64,000 nt of DNA from Polynucleobacter sp. JS-JIR-II-50 (GCF_018687895.1 NZ_CP061307.1:1447948-1511947); one strand, 5' to 3'. Counted from the stretch's first letter, positions 37,849 to 47,403 are shown. Notes: generated by a model not told the origin, from the letters alone. Numbers and translations are program-made.

Positions 37849-39816
37849 ATGAAGCAGCAGTTCAACAACAGAAAAGCCGTCCTCATTTTGGGCGTCCTTA
37901 TCAGTATTAATGCCTTTGCACAAAACAACGCACCGTTAGTTTTAGCGAGCACAAACAATACCGTTAATCCCATTATCGTTACCGCAACGCGCACGCCAAC
38001 CAAAGCTAGCGACGTATTGGCTGACAACGTGTATGTCGGACCTGAAGAAATTGAGCAAGCCGGACAGACTAGCTTAGTTGAATTACTACAACGACAAAAG
38101 GGAGTAACTATATCCAGTTATGGCACTGGCGGATCAAATGCCAGCGTGTTCTTACGAGGCACCACCAACAATCAGACTCTGGTATTAATCGATGGTGTTC
38201 GCATTGATGATGCAATTAATGGTGGCACTAACTGGTCAGTTATCCCACTGAGCATCATTGATCATATTGAAATCGTATTTGGCCCTCAGAGCAGTCTTTA
38301 TGGATCTGATGCTATCGGTGGCGTAGTACAAATCTTTACTAAAAAAGGTGATGGCCCTGCTAAGGTGGGCGCCTCTTTTGGATATGGCAGTTATGGCACC
38401 AGCATTAGTGAGGCTAGCATCAATGGATCTACGCAAGGCGATCAAAAAATTCGCTATTCACTTGCAGCCAGCCAAACTCTTTCTATGGGCTTTAACACTA
38501 TTGCCCCAAATAATAAGGACGGCCTGACTGCTTCAGGCAGAACGGGTTACGTGCAAGACAGCATTACTGGCAGGCTTTCACAGGAATGGAGCAAAGGACA
38601 GGAGCTTGGATTGCAATTTCTCAATAGCCGCCTGAATAATCAGCTGCCACAATATGACCCGCAAGAGTTTTTATATCAACAAATCCAAAATCAAGTTTCT
38701 CAATTGGGAACCTATTCTCTCTACTCTAAAAATCAGGTGATGGAAAACTGGCGCAGCCTCTTACAAGTCTCGGCGCAAACAGGAACTGCATTAACGCATG
38801 CTCCGAACACACCAGATAACCCTGCATATGACAGCACTCTGAATCAAAGACAAAATACTTACACTTGGCAAAATGATTTCGCCATTGGCTCCGATATTTT
38901 GCAAGTATTGGCAGAACGTAAAACCCAAAAGGTATCGAGCTATCAGCTTGACTACAACAATGGCGACTTCAATAATCCGACGGCGCCCTATCCATTTCTG
39001 GGCTTTAGTCAAACCCGTAATACCAATTCAGGCGCGATTGCCTATCAACTCAAAAGGGAGGCGCACATAGCTAACTTCTCATTGCGCAATGACAGCATCA
39101 CTGGATATGGACCACAAACTACAGGAGCAGCGGCTTACGGCTATTTCTTCACCCCAGAATGGCGCGCAAACATCAACTATGGCACTGGGTTTAGGGCGCC
39201 AACATTTAATGACCTCTATTACCCTGGATATGGAAATACAGCGATTCTTCCTGAGAAAAGTAAAAATACAGAAGCGGGGCTACATTTTGAAAAACCAGGT
39301 CTCGATGGGCATATCGTGGTCTTTAGTAACTCCATCTCAAACTTGATTCAAGTAAGTAATTCAGATACTTGCCCAGTGGGAACTGGTATTTTTGGCTGCG
39401 CATCCAATGTTGCCAGCGCCAAAATTACCGGGGGCACTTTAAGCGGGTCCACTCAAATTGCTTCGCTCAACCTAAAGGGCTCTTTCACACAGCAAAACCC
39501 AGTCAATGAAAGCACTAATAGCACCCTGATTAAACAAGCCAAGCAGTATGGCAATTTAGCAGCTGAATACCTTTACCTTAAGTTAACCGCCGGTGTTGGC
39601 GCGACTTTTTCCGGGCGAAGAGATGATTTTCAGGGTGCGAACACTGGCATGGGCGGCTACACCATCTTTAACCTCTATGCCAACTATGATTTAGAGAAAG
39701 ACCTTAGCGTCTTTGCCCGCTGGAACAATGCCTTAAATAAGACCTACCAACTCAGTTATGGCTATAACACCCCGGGCTCTAACGTATTTGTAGGCCTGCG
39801 TTACGCCATGAAATAA
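37849..39816 (+). CDS. TonB-dependent outer-membrane receptor, BtuB-like
   Basis: A 655-residue outer-membrane transporter. It has a signal peptide (basic start, then VLILGVLISINAFA ending near A24). A TonB-box-like NPIIVTATRTP lies near residue 40. The plug domain contains VLIDGVRIDDAIN, and IEIVFGPQSSLYGSDAIGGVVQIFTKK closes it. The rest is a beta-barrel rich in aromatic and Gly residues with internal NNAL near the end. Vitamin B12 or a related corrinoid is the likely substrate because a cobalamin riboswitch precedes it. No btuF, btuC or btuD gene is adjacent. The C-terminal residue is Lys after GLRYAM, not the usual aromatic. Confidence 0.93.
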   Translation: MKQQFNNRKAVLILGVLISINAFAQNNAPLVLASTNNTVNPIIVTATRTPTKASDVLADNVYVGPEEIEQAGQTSLVELLQRQKGVTISSYGTGGSNASVFLRGTTNNQTLVLIDGVRIDDAINGGTNWSVIPLSIIDHIEIVFGPQSSLYGSDAIGGVVQIFTKKGDGPAKVGASFGYGSYGTSISEASINGSTQGDQKIRYSLAASQTLSMGFNTIAPNNKDGLTASGRTGYVQDSITGRLSQEWSKGQELGLQFLNSRLNNQLPQYDPQEFLYQQIQNQVSQLGTYSLYSKNQVMENWRSLLQVSAQTGTALTHAPNTPDNPAYDSTLNQRQNTYTWQNDFAIGSDILQVLAERKTQKVSSYQLDYNNGDFNNPTAPYPFLGFSQTRNTNSGAIAYQLKREAHIANFSLRNDSITGYGPQTTGAAAYGYFFTPEWRANINYGTGFRAPTFNDLYYPGYGNTAILPEKSKNTEAGLHFEKPGLDGHIVVFSNSISNLIQVSNSDTCPVGTGIFGCASNVASAKITGGTLSGSTQIASLNLKGSFTQQNPVNESTNSTLIKQAKQYGNLAAEYLYLKLTAGVGATFSGRRDDFQGANTGMGGYTIFNLYANYDLEKDLSVFARWNNALNKTYQLSYGYNTPGSNVFVGLRYAMK

Positions 39817-39843
39817 GCCCTTTTTTCAGACTACAATGCCAGT

Positions 39844-40131
39844 ATGAGCGAGACCCCCCCTCTTTCCACTGGCAACCTGGCCTTAGACATGGATGCGCTA
39901 TGCGCATCCATCCATCGAGTGGCTGGAAAAATTCAGGTTATTGCTGAGGCAGTTCAAAACTTAAACCAAAATCGAGCGCAACTCGAAAACAAGATTGAAG
40001 ATGCGCAAAAGCGTATTCAACATATCCTAAGTCGTCTGCCAGAACAAAGCGACGGTCGCCAGCTCAATCTACTAGGCGAAGCTATCCCACCAAATAACCC
40101 CGAGGATGACAATGAGCCAACAACGCATTGA
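39844..40131 (+). CDS. Short coiled-coil protein upstream of zapA
   Basis: A 95-residue protein with one heptad-rich helix (about residues 18-66: MDALCASIHRVAGKIQVIAEA and onward with L/I/V at a/d spacing) and a polar tail. Genes for such ZapB-like or TIGR02449-type coiled-coil proteins commonly stand just before zapA in betaproteobacteria, and I think it belongs there, but the family call is from position and composition. It may help organise the division ring with ZapA. Its last 20 bases overlap zapA. Confidence 0.75.
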   Translation: MSETPPLSTGNLALDMDALCASIHRVAGKIQVIAEAVQNLNQNRAQLENKIEDAQKRIQHILSRLPEQSDGRQLNLLGEAIPPNNPEDDNEPTTH

Positions 40132-40465
40132 GGTAAGTCTTGCCGGTCAGAAAATTACCCTGGCCACCAGTGCAGAGCATGAGCCACTACTCCGTGCAGC
40201 GTGTGTCTTGGTAGATGAACAAATTCAGCTTGCTATTAATGGTGGTAACCGCAGTATTGAAAGAGCGAGCATGATGGCCGCACTCAAAATTGCTGGCGAC
40301 CTCATTACCTTACAAAAAAATCAATCGCAACAAAGCACTTCTTCCAATGTCAGCACAGATGAAGTTACTCGCCTACAGGGTGAGATTCGTGCACTTGAAG
40401 ATCAAGTGGATGCTTTGATGCAAACCCTTTCCCTGCCTGGTTCGCCAAGGCCAATAGTTCCTTGA
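40112..40465 (+). CDS. zapA: Cell division protein ZapA
   Basis: A small FtsZ-binding protein that bundles protofilaments at the division ring. The 117-residue protein opens MSQQRIEVSLAGQKITLATS, followed by LLRAACVLVDEQI and IERASMMAALKIAGDLI, the ZapA dimer core, then a C-terminal coiled coil. The ATG at 40112 has GAGG six bases before it; the ATG at 40106 directly abuts that GAGG and is less likely. Its stop codon lies within the presumed 5' end of 6S RNA, matching the zapA-ssrS order known from other proteobacteria. Confidence 0.93.
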   Translation: MSQQRIEVSLAGQKITLATSAEHEPLLRAACVLVDEQIQLAINGGNRSIERASMMAALKIAGDLITLQKNQSQQSTSSNVSTDEVTRLQGEIRALEDQVDALMQTLSLPGSPRPIVP

Positions 40466-40645
40466 ACCGATGCGCAAGCATCCGGAACGATCTTTACCTT
40501 GTGGGCGTGAGCGTTTTGCAAGTTCACAGTGCCAACTTAGACTTGGTTACTCCCTGAGCCTCTTAATGCACCCGAAACAGAGTAGCCGTTCCACCTTGAA
40601 CCTTAGGGTTCAGGATGACGGCCTAGCGGCCAAGGCGGGGAATTC
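40457..40645 (+). ncRNA. ssrS: 6S RNA
   Basis: 6S RNA binds sigma70-RNA polymerase and dampens transcription in stationary phase. The 3' part contains CACCTTGAACC, AGGGTTCA and ACGGCCTAGCGGC in the order and near-identity of the E. coli 3' arm. The ends pair: CCTTG (40460-40464) with CAAGG (40631-40635), and CCG (40467-40469) with CGG (40627-40629). A GATGC-GCAA-GCATC hairpin (40469-40482) follows the 5' stem. Location right after zapA is the classic one. Ends are estimated; the RNA overlaps the zapA stop and runs to the start of the next gene. Confidence 0.9.
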
Positions 40646-41464
40646 ATGTTACTAAGCGATATCTTGATGTTGATGTTGTGTGGCGCCATCTCTGGCTACT
40701 TAGCTGGACTGCTGGGCATTGGTGGCGGCATGATTCTGGTTCCCTTCATGATCTTGGTTTTTAATCATCTCGGATTTAGTCAAGAAGTGATTGTGCATAT
40801 GGCCATTGCAACAGGCATGGCAACCATTCTGTTTACAACCACCTCCGCAATCTGGGCACATCACAAACATGGCTCCATTGATTGGAAATTAGTCGCCTCT
40901 TTAAGTCCCGGAATGATTTTTGGTGGGCTGATCGGTGGCAGTGAATTGTTCGAGGCGCTCAAAACCTCATGGCTATCACTCTTCTTTGCCGTCTTTATTG
41001 TTTACACCTCAATTCAGATGCTACTCAATAAGAAGCCTAAAGCAGGTAGAGACTTACCTGGTGCGGCTGGATTATTTTCTTTTGGGACATTTGCCGGCGC
41101 ACTAGCAAGCCTAGTAGGCGCAGGTGGGGCCTTTATTACAGTGCCATTCATGCTCTGGTGCAACGTCAAGCCGCACACAGCAATGGCTACTTCATCTGGC
41201 TTGGGTTTTCCAATTGCTGCTGCCGCAACGCTTGGCTATATGTACGGAAGCTGGGGCAATCCCAATCTTCCAGCAGGCTCTCTGGGCTTTGTTTATTTAC
41301 CAGCAGTAGCGTGCATTGTGACGGTCAGTATTTTTACTGCGCCTTTAGGGGCAAAGATGGCCAGAAAACTCGATATCGCTCAACTCAAACGAGTCTTTGG
41401 CATCATGCTTTTTTTCCTTGCAGCCTTCATGTTTAATGAAAGCCGCAAGGCATTTGGCTTCTAA
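40646..41464 (+). CDS. TSUP-family (TauE/SafE) membrane permease
   Basis: A 272-residue inner-membrane protein with about eight hydrophobic segments. The repeated Gly-rich motif of the family appears twice: AGLLGIGGGMILVPF near residue 20 and ASLVGAGGAFITVPF near 155. Members export or import small sulfur or carbon acids such as sulfite, sulfoacetate or taurine-related ions; the substrate here is open. GGGG lies five bases before the ATG, inside the presumed 3' end of 6S RNA. A second ATG at 40667 is possible. It converges directly with the malonyl-CoA synthetase gene, whose stop abuts its own. Confidence 0.9.
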   Translation: MLLSDILMLMLCGAISGYLAGLLGIGGGMILVPFMILVFNHLGFSQEVIVHMAIATGMATILFTTTSAIWAHHKHGSIDWKLVASLSPGMIFGGLIGGSELFEALKTSWLSLFFAVFIVYTSIQMLLNKKPKAGRDLPGAAGLFSFGTFAGALASLVGAGGAFITVPFMLWCNVKPHTAMATSSGLGFPIAAAATLGYMYGSWGNPNLPAGSLGFVYLPAVACIVTVSIFTAPLGAKMARKLDIAQLKRVFGIMLFFLAAFMFNESRKAFGF

Positions 41465-42988
41465 TTACGCTGTGTATTGCTGACGCAAAATATTCTTTTG
41501 CACCTTACCCATGGCGTTACGAGGTAAATCAGCAACAATCTCTACGCGCTTCGGAATCTTAAAGTTTGCAATTTGTGTTTTCAAAGTAGCGATCATTGCT
41601 TCTGCATTCAGTTTTGCGCCTGCCTTAGGTACTACTACCGCCATTACGGCCTCACCAAAATCAGGATGCGGAATACCAATCACAGCACTCTCATCAACGC
41701 CAGTCATGTCATCAATAAAACTTTCAATCTCTTTCGGATAAACGTTATAGCCACCAGAAATAATCAAATCCTTGCTGCGACCAACAATGCACAAGTAATC
41801 ATTTGGCGCTTTACCGCCATTGGCATCGCCACCCCAACGACCGACGTCGCCAGTCTTAAACCAGCCGTCTTTGGTAAATTCTTCAGCAGTCTTCTCAGGC
41901 ATGCGCCAGTAGCCTGCAAATATATTCGGGCCCTTCACTTGAATACTACCAATCTCATTTACTTTGCATGGCTTGTTATCTTCATCAACTACACGCACCT
42001 TAACGCCAGGCAATGGCAGGCCAACTGAACCACCTACGCGCTTGCCTTTGTAAGGATTGGAAACCAACATTACCGTCTCACTCATGCCATAACGCTCAAG
42101 AATCGGCTGGCCAATCACTTCCTTGAAGGTGTTAAATGTTTCTGTCAGTAAAGGAGCCGAGCCGGAAACAAATAGGCGCATATTGCTTGCTACTTTTTTG
42201 GTAAAACCTTTGTCAGCCAACAGACGTACATAGAAGGTCGGTACACCCATCATCACTGTGGACTGAGGCATGTGCTTGATCAGCTGCGCAGTATCCAAAC
42301 GTGGCAACCAAATCATTTTGCTGCCATTAATCAATGCGCCATGTGCCGCCACAAACAATCCATGAACGTGGAAGATAGGCAAAGCGTGCAGCAATACGTC
42401 ACCCTTTTTCCAGCCCCAGAACTTTTGCAACACTTGTGCATTACTGCCAAGGTTCTTATGAGTAAGCATTGCGCCTTTACTGCGCCCTGTTGTACCGGAG
42501 GTATACAGAATCGCTGCAAGATCGTCATCTTTTGCTGGAACTGTCTTGAATTGGTCGCTCAGGTTTCCTGCACGGTCCAATAAAGTACCCGTACGATTCT
42601 CGTCCAGCGTGAATACATGCTTAGTGCCAGCCTTAGAGGCCACCTTAGATACCCAAGAGAGATTCTTGCTACTGCACACAACCACTGCTGGCTCAGCATT
42701 CTCCAGGAAGTACTGGATTTCAGCTGACTGATAGGCAGTATTCAGCGGCAAATACACATAGCCCGCACGAATGGTTGCTAGATAAAGAAAAAGTGCTTCG
42801 GGAGACTTTTCAACCTGCACGGCAACCCTTGCTCCTTTTGGAAGCTTTAGGCTAGCAAGTAAATTGGCAAGCTTGGCTGTTGCTGACTCAAGGTCACCCC
42901 AAGAGTAGTAAAGGCCGTCGTGCGTCTCAAGAGCGCACGCTTTTTTATCTTTTGGAAAACCTTTTTCCAAGAGTGAATATAAATTCAT
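41465..42988 (-). CDS. matB: Malonyl-CoA synthetase
   Basis: An acyl-adenylate-forming enzyme that makes malonyl-CoA from malonate, ATP and CoA. The AMP motif is ILYTSGTTGRSKGAMLTHKN near residue 160, and ERYGMSETVMLVSNPY and GWFKTGDVG follow. The C-terminal catalytic Lys lies in RNAMGKVQKNILRQ. It resembles Rhodopseudomonas MatB closely as recalled, including LYLATIRAGYVYLPLNTAYQ. A longer frame exists, but the start at MNLYSLLEKG has AGGAA before it and gives 507 residues. It is last in a malonate operon with the TRAP transporter and malonyl-CoA decarboxylase, which supports malonate over other acids. Confidence 0.94.
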   Translation of the reverse strand: MNLYSLLEKGFPKDKKACALETHDGLYYSWGDLESATAKLANLLASLKLPKGARVAVQVEKSPEALFLYLATIRAGYVYLPLNTAYQSAEIQYFLENAEPAVVVCSSKNLSWVSKVASKAGTKHVFTLDENRTGTLLDRAGNLSDQFKTVPAKDDDLAAILYTSGTTGRSKGAMLTHKNLGSNAQVLQKFWGWKKGDVLLHALPIFHVHGLFVAAHGALINGSKMIWLPRLDTAQLIKHMPQSTVMMGVPTFYVRLLADKGFTKKVASNMRLFVSGSAPLLTETFNTFKEVIGQPILERYGMSETVMLVSNPYKGKRVGGSVGLPLPGVKVRVVDEDNKPCKVNEIGSIQVKGPNIFAGYWRMPEKTAEEFTKDGWFKTGDVGRWGGDANGGKAPNDYLCIVGRSKDLIISGGYNVYPKEIESFIDDMTGVDESAVIGIPHPDFGEAVMAVVVPKAGAKLNAEAMIATLKTQIANFKIPKRVEIVADLPRNAMGKVQKNILRQQYTA

Positions 42989-43028
42989 GAAATTTCCTAT
43001 AAGACTAATATTTTTATCAATACTGCAA

Positions 43029-44387
43029 TCAATGCACCTTGGCCACACCCATTACCAAATCAGATAATCCGGTAGCAATCTCTGGCACAAAGCAGAGCAA
43101 TACAACAGAGAGAATCATGATGATCACAAATGGGAATACACCCCAGATAATTTCATTTAAAGAAATATCAGGTGCAATGTTTTTGATTACGAAGATATTG
43201 AGACCTACCGGTGGATGTATCAAACCTGTCTCCATCACAATGGTCATCACCACTCCAAACCAAACCAAATCAAATCCAGCAGCTCTTAATGGTGGCAAGA
43301 AAATCGGGGCAGTCATCAAAATAATCGAGACTGGTGGCAAGAAAAAGCCCAAGATCACTACCAAAATCAAAATAGCAGCCAACAGCCCCCAACGACCAAA
43401 GCCAAGATCAACAATGGCTTGCGCAGCTGACTGACTGAGGTGCAAATGGCTCATCACATTGGAAAACAATAAAGACATTCCAATAATGAACATCAGCATT
43501 GTGGATTCTTTGATGGTGGCATTAAGTAATGGCGACAAATCCTTGATACGCCACATTTTGTAGATACCAGCAATTAATGCAAAAGCCAAAATTGCACCAA
43601 GGCCCGCAGTTTCAGATGGGGTTGCATAACCGCCGTAGAGAGCGATCATCACACCAATCAATAAAACCAAGAAAGGCAATACACGCGGCAGAGAACTCAT
43701 CTTCTGCTGCATGGTGTATGTATGACGCTCGAGGATTGGTTGACTAGGAGCGCCTACCTTCACAGCCTCTAAGGCTAAGTTGTATTCTTTGCGGAAGCGA
43801 TAAACGGTATAGATCGAGAAGAACAATACCAACATCAGGCCAGGGCCAATGCCAGCAAGAAATAAACGCCCTAATGATTGTTCTGCAGCAACTGAGTACA
43901 GAATCATCGTAATCGAAGGTGGCAAGAGAATGCCAAGCGTTCCGCCAGCAGCAATAATGCCTGCCGCTAATCCTGGTGAGTAACCACGCTTACGCATCTC
44001 TGGAATGCCAGCACTACCAATTGCAGAACAGGTCGCAGGACTTGATCCCGCCATTGCAGCAAACAGAGCACAAGCCAAAACGTTGGCAACGCCTAATCCA
44101 CCGGGAACCTTACCAAGCCATACATGCAATGCCTCGTACAAATCTTGACCGGCACGTGAACGTCCGATCGCCGCCCCTTTTAAGATAAATAGCGGGATAG
44201 AGAGCAAAGTGATGCTCGCCATTTCTTCATAGACATTCTGAGTAACTGTATCCAATGAGGATGCAGGCATAAAGAACACCATAAATATCACTGCTACTGA
44301 GCCCAATGCAAAAGAGATGGGCATCCCTGAGAACATTACCAATAAGGTAACTGCTGCAAACAATAATCCTAGTGTCATGATTGACAT
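43029..44387 (-). CDS. TRAP transporter large membrane subunit (malonate locus)
   Basis: The 452-residue DctM-type channel subunit, with about 12 membrane segments. Typical stretches are VMFSGMPISFALGSVAVIF, ITLLSIPLFILKGAAIGRS, MAGSSPATCSAIGSAGIPEM and GGTLGILLPPSITMILYSV. It follows the small subunit after two bases and precedes matB by 40 bases. By context it imports malonate or a similar C3-C4 dicarboxylate with Na+ or H+, driven by the binding protein below. Known MatPQM systems of rhizobia pair the same way with matA and matB. Confidence 0.95.
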   Translation of the reverse strand: MSIMTLGLLFAAVTLLVMFSGMPISFALGSVAVIFMVFFMPASSLDTVTQNVYEEMASITLLSIPLFILKGAAIGRSRAGQDLYEALHVWLGKVPGGLGVANVLACALFAAMAGSSPATCSAIGSAGIPEMRKRGYSPGLAAGIIAAGGTLGILLPPSITMILYSVAAEQSLGRLFLAGIGPGLMLVLFFSIYTVYRFRKEYNLALEAVKVGAPSQPILERHTYTMQQKMSSLPRVLPFLVLLIGVMIALYGGYATPSETAGLGAILAFALIAGIYKMWRIKDLSPLLNATIKESTMLMFIIGMSLLFSNVMSHLHLSQSAAQAIVDLGFGRWGLLAAILILVVILGFFLPPVSIILMTAPIFLPPLRAAGFDLVWFGVVMTIVMETGLIHPPVGLNIFVIKNIAPDISLNEIIWGVFPFVIIMILSVVLLCFVPEIATGLSDLVMGVAKVH

Positions 44388-44389
44388 GC

Positions 44390-44896
44390 TTATTCCCCCT
44401 CGCCTGGATTAACAACATCTCCAAACGCTTGGAGCAAAATCTGAAACGCCAACAAGGTCATGCCAATAGACATCATGATGTATGGAATCCACAGAGGTGG
44501 AGCCCATGAAGATGAAGTCACTTGACCGTCTACCCACGCTTCATGAAACAAAGTCCACGACTTCCATGCAAAAAAAGCACAGAAAGCACATGAGGCAATA
44601 TCAATAATCAACACTCTGAGACGATTAACCGCCTTAGGCAACATAGTAGATACCGCTGAAATACCCACATGCCCCCGAATTTGCTGAACATAAGCACCAC
44701 ACAAGAATGTGGCGCCTACCAAGCAAAATACCGCAGCCTCATCCTGCCAGTCAGTCGTTGCTCCGAAAAATGCTCTTGAAGCAACGCTATAGCTCAAGAT
44801 GACCGAAGCGGCCACTAATGCCAATGATCCAAACAACACCATCAGCTTATTCATTCCAGACATTAAGCGGTCTGTCGCTTGTAAAAGTTGATTCAT
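44390..44896 (-). CDS. TRAP transporter small membrane subunit (malonate locus)
   Basis: A 168-residue DctQ-type subunit with four hydrophobic helices. LMVLFGSLALVAASVILSYSV opens it, and FFGATTDWQDEAAVFCLVGATFL (shown here in part: TTDWQDEAAVFCLVG) carries the family's W-x-D/E-E pattern. PPLWIPYIMMSIGMTLLAFQILLQ, again typical, comes near the end. It lies between binding protein and channel genes with gaps of three and two bases, so all three are translated in close series. It links the binding protein to the channel in the inner membrane. Confidence 0.93.
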   Translation of the reverse strand: MNQLLQATDRLMSGMNKLMVLFGSLALVAASVILSYSVASRAFFGATTDWQDEAAVFCLVGATFLCGAYVQQIRGHVGISAVSTMLPKAVNRLRVLIIDIASCAFCAFFAWKSWTLFHEAWVDGQVTSSSWAPPLWIPYIMMSIGMTLLAFQILLQAFGDVVNPGEGE

Positions 44897-44899
44897 AAT

Positions 44900-45967
44900 T
44901 TAGGTTACTTTTTCTGCTGCTTTTAACAATGATGCGCAGCTTTCATTCTTCTCTGCGTAGTCTTTCCAAGCGCTATCGCGAGCAATCGCTCTCCACTTGT
45001 CCACAATCGCTGCATCAACGTCAGTGACTTTGCTGCCAGCTCTTGCGTAAGCTAAGGCTGCAGTCTTGTCATCATCTTTTGCAGCCTCAAGTCCAAACTT
45101 CTCCATCTCGGCGCCAGCTGCCATGAGAGCGTCACGTTGATCTTTTGGTAAAGCATCAAAGATTTGCTTAGACATCATCAATGGCTCAAGCATGAACCAA
45201 TAGGATTTTTGACGTGCACTAGTAAATGCTTTTGCCAACTCTTCTAACTTAAATGACATAAAACTTGTGGAAGATGTGTAAGCTGCATCCATAGCACCAG
45301 TTTGCATTGCTGCGTAGATCTCGTTAGAAGGCAAAGAGATCACTGAAGCCCCTGCTGCCTTAAGCATCAGATCGAATTCACGACTACCGCCACGAATCTT
45401 CATTCCCTTAACGTCCTCTGGGAGAACAATTGGCTTGCTTCTGCTTGCCACACCACCGGCTTGCCAAACCCAACTTAAGAGAACAATTCCTTTATCTTCT
45501 AAAATTTTGGTCAGCATCTTGCCAACTTCAGCAGTCTTCCATTTAGCAGCCTGCTCATAACTGGTAACCAATGCTGGCATTAGGCCAATGTTCAACTCAG
45601 GCACTTCTCCACCAGCGTACGGCATTGGGAACAATGAGATATCTAAAGCACCCTTACGCATTGCGCTGAACTGCGCATTCGTTTTCATCAATGATGAACC
45701 TGGGTATACCTGGAACTTCAATGCGCCTTTAGTGCGCTTTTCAACAGATTCAGCGAATTTACGGCAGAGGCGATCACGGAAGTCACCCGCCTGAATAGTT
45801 CCACCAGGAAACTGATGTGAGATGTTCAAAGTTTTAGTTGCACCTTGAGCGTTTGATGCAGGGCTATAGCCCACGATGCCCGCTAAAGGCAACGCTGCAG
45901 ATCCTGCCAATAATTGGCGACGCAAAGCATTTGGCTTAATAGACCCAGACTTCAATTCATTACTCAT
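44900..45967 (-). CDS. TRAP transporter periplasmic binding protein (malonate locus)
   Basis: A 355-residue DctP-type solute receptor. The N-terminus has a twin-arginine-like RRQLLAG followed by a hydrophobic stretch and cleavage near SNAQGA, so export may use Tat or Sec. The mature part shows LNISHQFPGGT, FQVYPGSSLMKTNAQFSAMRKGALDIS (shortened: YPGSSLMKTNAQFSAMRKGA) and GMKIRGGSREFDLMLKAAGA with the carboxylate-binding Arg. Ligand is probably malonate from context. AGGAG lies close before the ATG. The 131-base gap to the decarboxylase gene upstream could hold another promoter, but I see no clear one. Confidence 0.94.
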   Translation of the reverse strand: MSNELKSGSIKPNALRRQLLAGSAALPLAGIVGYSPASNAQGATKTLNISHQFPGGTIQAGDFRDRLCRKFAESVEKRTKGALKFQVYPGSSLMKTNAQFSAMRKGALDISLFPMPYAGGEVPELNIGLMPALVTSYEQAAKWKTAEVGKMLTKILEDKGIVLLSWVWQAGGVASRSKPIVLPEDVKGMKIRGGSREFDLMLKAAGASVISLPSNEIYAAMQTGAMDAAYTSSTSFMSFKLEELAKAFTSARQKSYWFMLEPLMMSKQIFDALPKDQRDALMAAGAEMEKFGLEAAKDDDKTAALAYARAGSKVTDVDAAIVDKWRAIARDSAWKDYAEKNESCASLLKAAEKVT

Positions 45968-46098
45968 ATTGTTCTCCTAGTAGTGTTTTATAGACTGCAT
46001 AATACGATCAGATCTTAGTGTCTGCTTCCTTGCCACATACTCTAAAGCGAATAATCTCTGAATTCTGCTTTTAGAGCCTCTCCTCCAAAAATATATTT

Positions 46099-47403
46099 CT
46101 AAGCCTGCATTAATCGGCCAACCGCACGTGAATAATCAATTTCCCCATGGGTAAAGCGCTCATGATTCTCCTCAACAGCGGAAAGATCGTACAAATAATT
46201 AACCATAAGTGCGGCTGACTGTCTTAAACCCTTGCGAGAGAGATCTCCGGCCCAGTTAATCTGATGAAGCTTAGCGCCGTTGCCCAAGTGAAACTTAGCC
46301 ACCGGGTTACCGTTACGACCAGCGGAGCCTAAACCCAAGTAAATACTTGCGAGGCAAAGTAAAGCGGCCTTTTCTTTTTCAGTGGCATTGTCTGGATGCC
46401 AGCCAGCACTTAAACGCTCAGGCCAAGAGCGATTAGCAAGTCCAAGAACCTCCAAGGATTGCTCACGTGCTGTGCGAACTGCCGGCTTGAGTTGGGTACC
46501 CGTCTTTTCACCACCAATATCTGCGCCAGCAGCAACCCAGTCAATAAAACCCGGAATTGGTGAGAGCGTCACAAAGGTTTTTAGACCCGGAAACTCCGCA
46601 TGCAACTGTTCGGCAACGCGCTTAATCAAGAAATTACCCATTGAAACGCCACGCAAGCCAGGCTCGCAGTTACTAATGGAATAAAAAGCAGCCACTTTAT
46701 ATTGTGAAGTCTGATGAACGGTCTCCGCCTTTTTATCCACCAAAGGGGTAATCACAGCCGGGATTTCTGGCAAAAGCGCTACCTCAACGAAAATTAAAGG
46801 CTCGTTTGGAAGCTGTGGATGAAAAAATGCAAAACATCTACGGTCAGGCTGCAAGCGGCGGCGCAGGTCATCCCAGCCATCAATTGCATGCACAGCTTCA
46901 TGCTGAATCAGCTTTTCCAAAACCTCCGCAGGCGACTTCCAGTCAACCCGATGCATCTTCAAAAATCCCGGGTTAAACCAAGATGACAAGAGATGACGTA
47001 AGTCAAAATCAACTGCAGTTAATTCAGGCTGCTTATCGAGCAATTGCAATAGGTCACGACGCATAGCTACCAAGGCAGCAGTTCCATTAGTTGCGCGATT
47101 AAGTCGACGAAATAATTCTTGCCTTGGTGGCTCTGTCACGCGCTGTAATTTAATGTAATTGCGCGCACTTGCTTCTGCTGAAAAATTTTGCGCGGCAGCC
47201 ATGACTGCGGCGGCATCAGGATTGAGTTTTTCAAATAAAAAATTGAAAAACTTAGAGTGCTGGTCTTTAGAGAGCTTGCGATAGTTGTGGATCACATCGT
47301 CAGCCATGCTGACGGCATTCGATTCACCACGCTCCGATATGAGTCGATTGACTGCGCCGGTAACGCGGGAAAAGTAACGGGCTTTTGCTAGCTTTTCAAG
47401 CAT
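46099..47403 (-). CDS. Malonyl-CoA decarboxylase
   Basis: Decarboxylates malonyl-CoA to acetyl-CoA and CO2 without a cofactor, the second step of malonate use (matA/MLYCD family). The 434-residue protein has the N-terminal helical domain (RKLSKDQHSKFFNFLFEKLNP) and the C-terminal acetyltransferase-like domain. FAFFHPQLPNEPLIFVEVAL is at about 191-210. AAFYSISNCEPGLRGVSMGNFLIKRV (shown: FYSISNCEPGLRGVSMGNFL) and TLSPIPGF come after. It is the first structural gene of the malonate operon. Nested dyads stand in its upstream region, and a LysR gene precedes it on the same strand. Confidence 0.96.
   Translation of the reverse strand: MLEKLAKARYFSRVTGAVNRLISERGESNAVSMADDVIHNYRKLSKDQHSKFFNFLFEKLNPDAAAVMAAAQNFSAEASARNYIKLQRVTEPPRQELFRRLNRATNGTAALVAMRRDLLQLLDKQPELTAVDFDLRHLLSSWFNPGFLKMHRVDWKSPAEVLEKLIQHEAVHAIDGWDDLRRRLQPDRRCFAFFHPQLPNEPLIFVEVALLPEIPAVITPLVDKKAETVHQTSQYKVAAFYSISNCEPGLRGVSMGNFLIKRVAEQLHAEFPGLKTFVTLSPIPGFIDWVAAGADIGGEKTGTQLKPAVRTAREQSLEVLGLANRSWPERLSAGWHPDNATEKEKAALLCLASIYLGLGSAGRNGNPVAKFHLGNGAKLHQINWAGDLSRKGLRQSAALMVNYLYDLSAVEENHERFTHGEIDYSRAVGRLMQA

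Noticed and set aside
37534..37923. A 129-codon frame on the minus strand across the riboswitch
   Set aside because: The region is explained by the cobalamin aptamer and the receptor signal peptide on the plus strand.
41573..42028. A 151-codon open frame on the plus strand opposite matB
   Set aside because: It overlaps conserved MatB motifs on the other strand and has a cysteine- and histidine-scattered composition typical of antisense frames.
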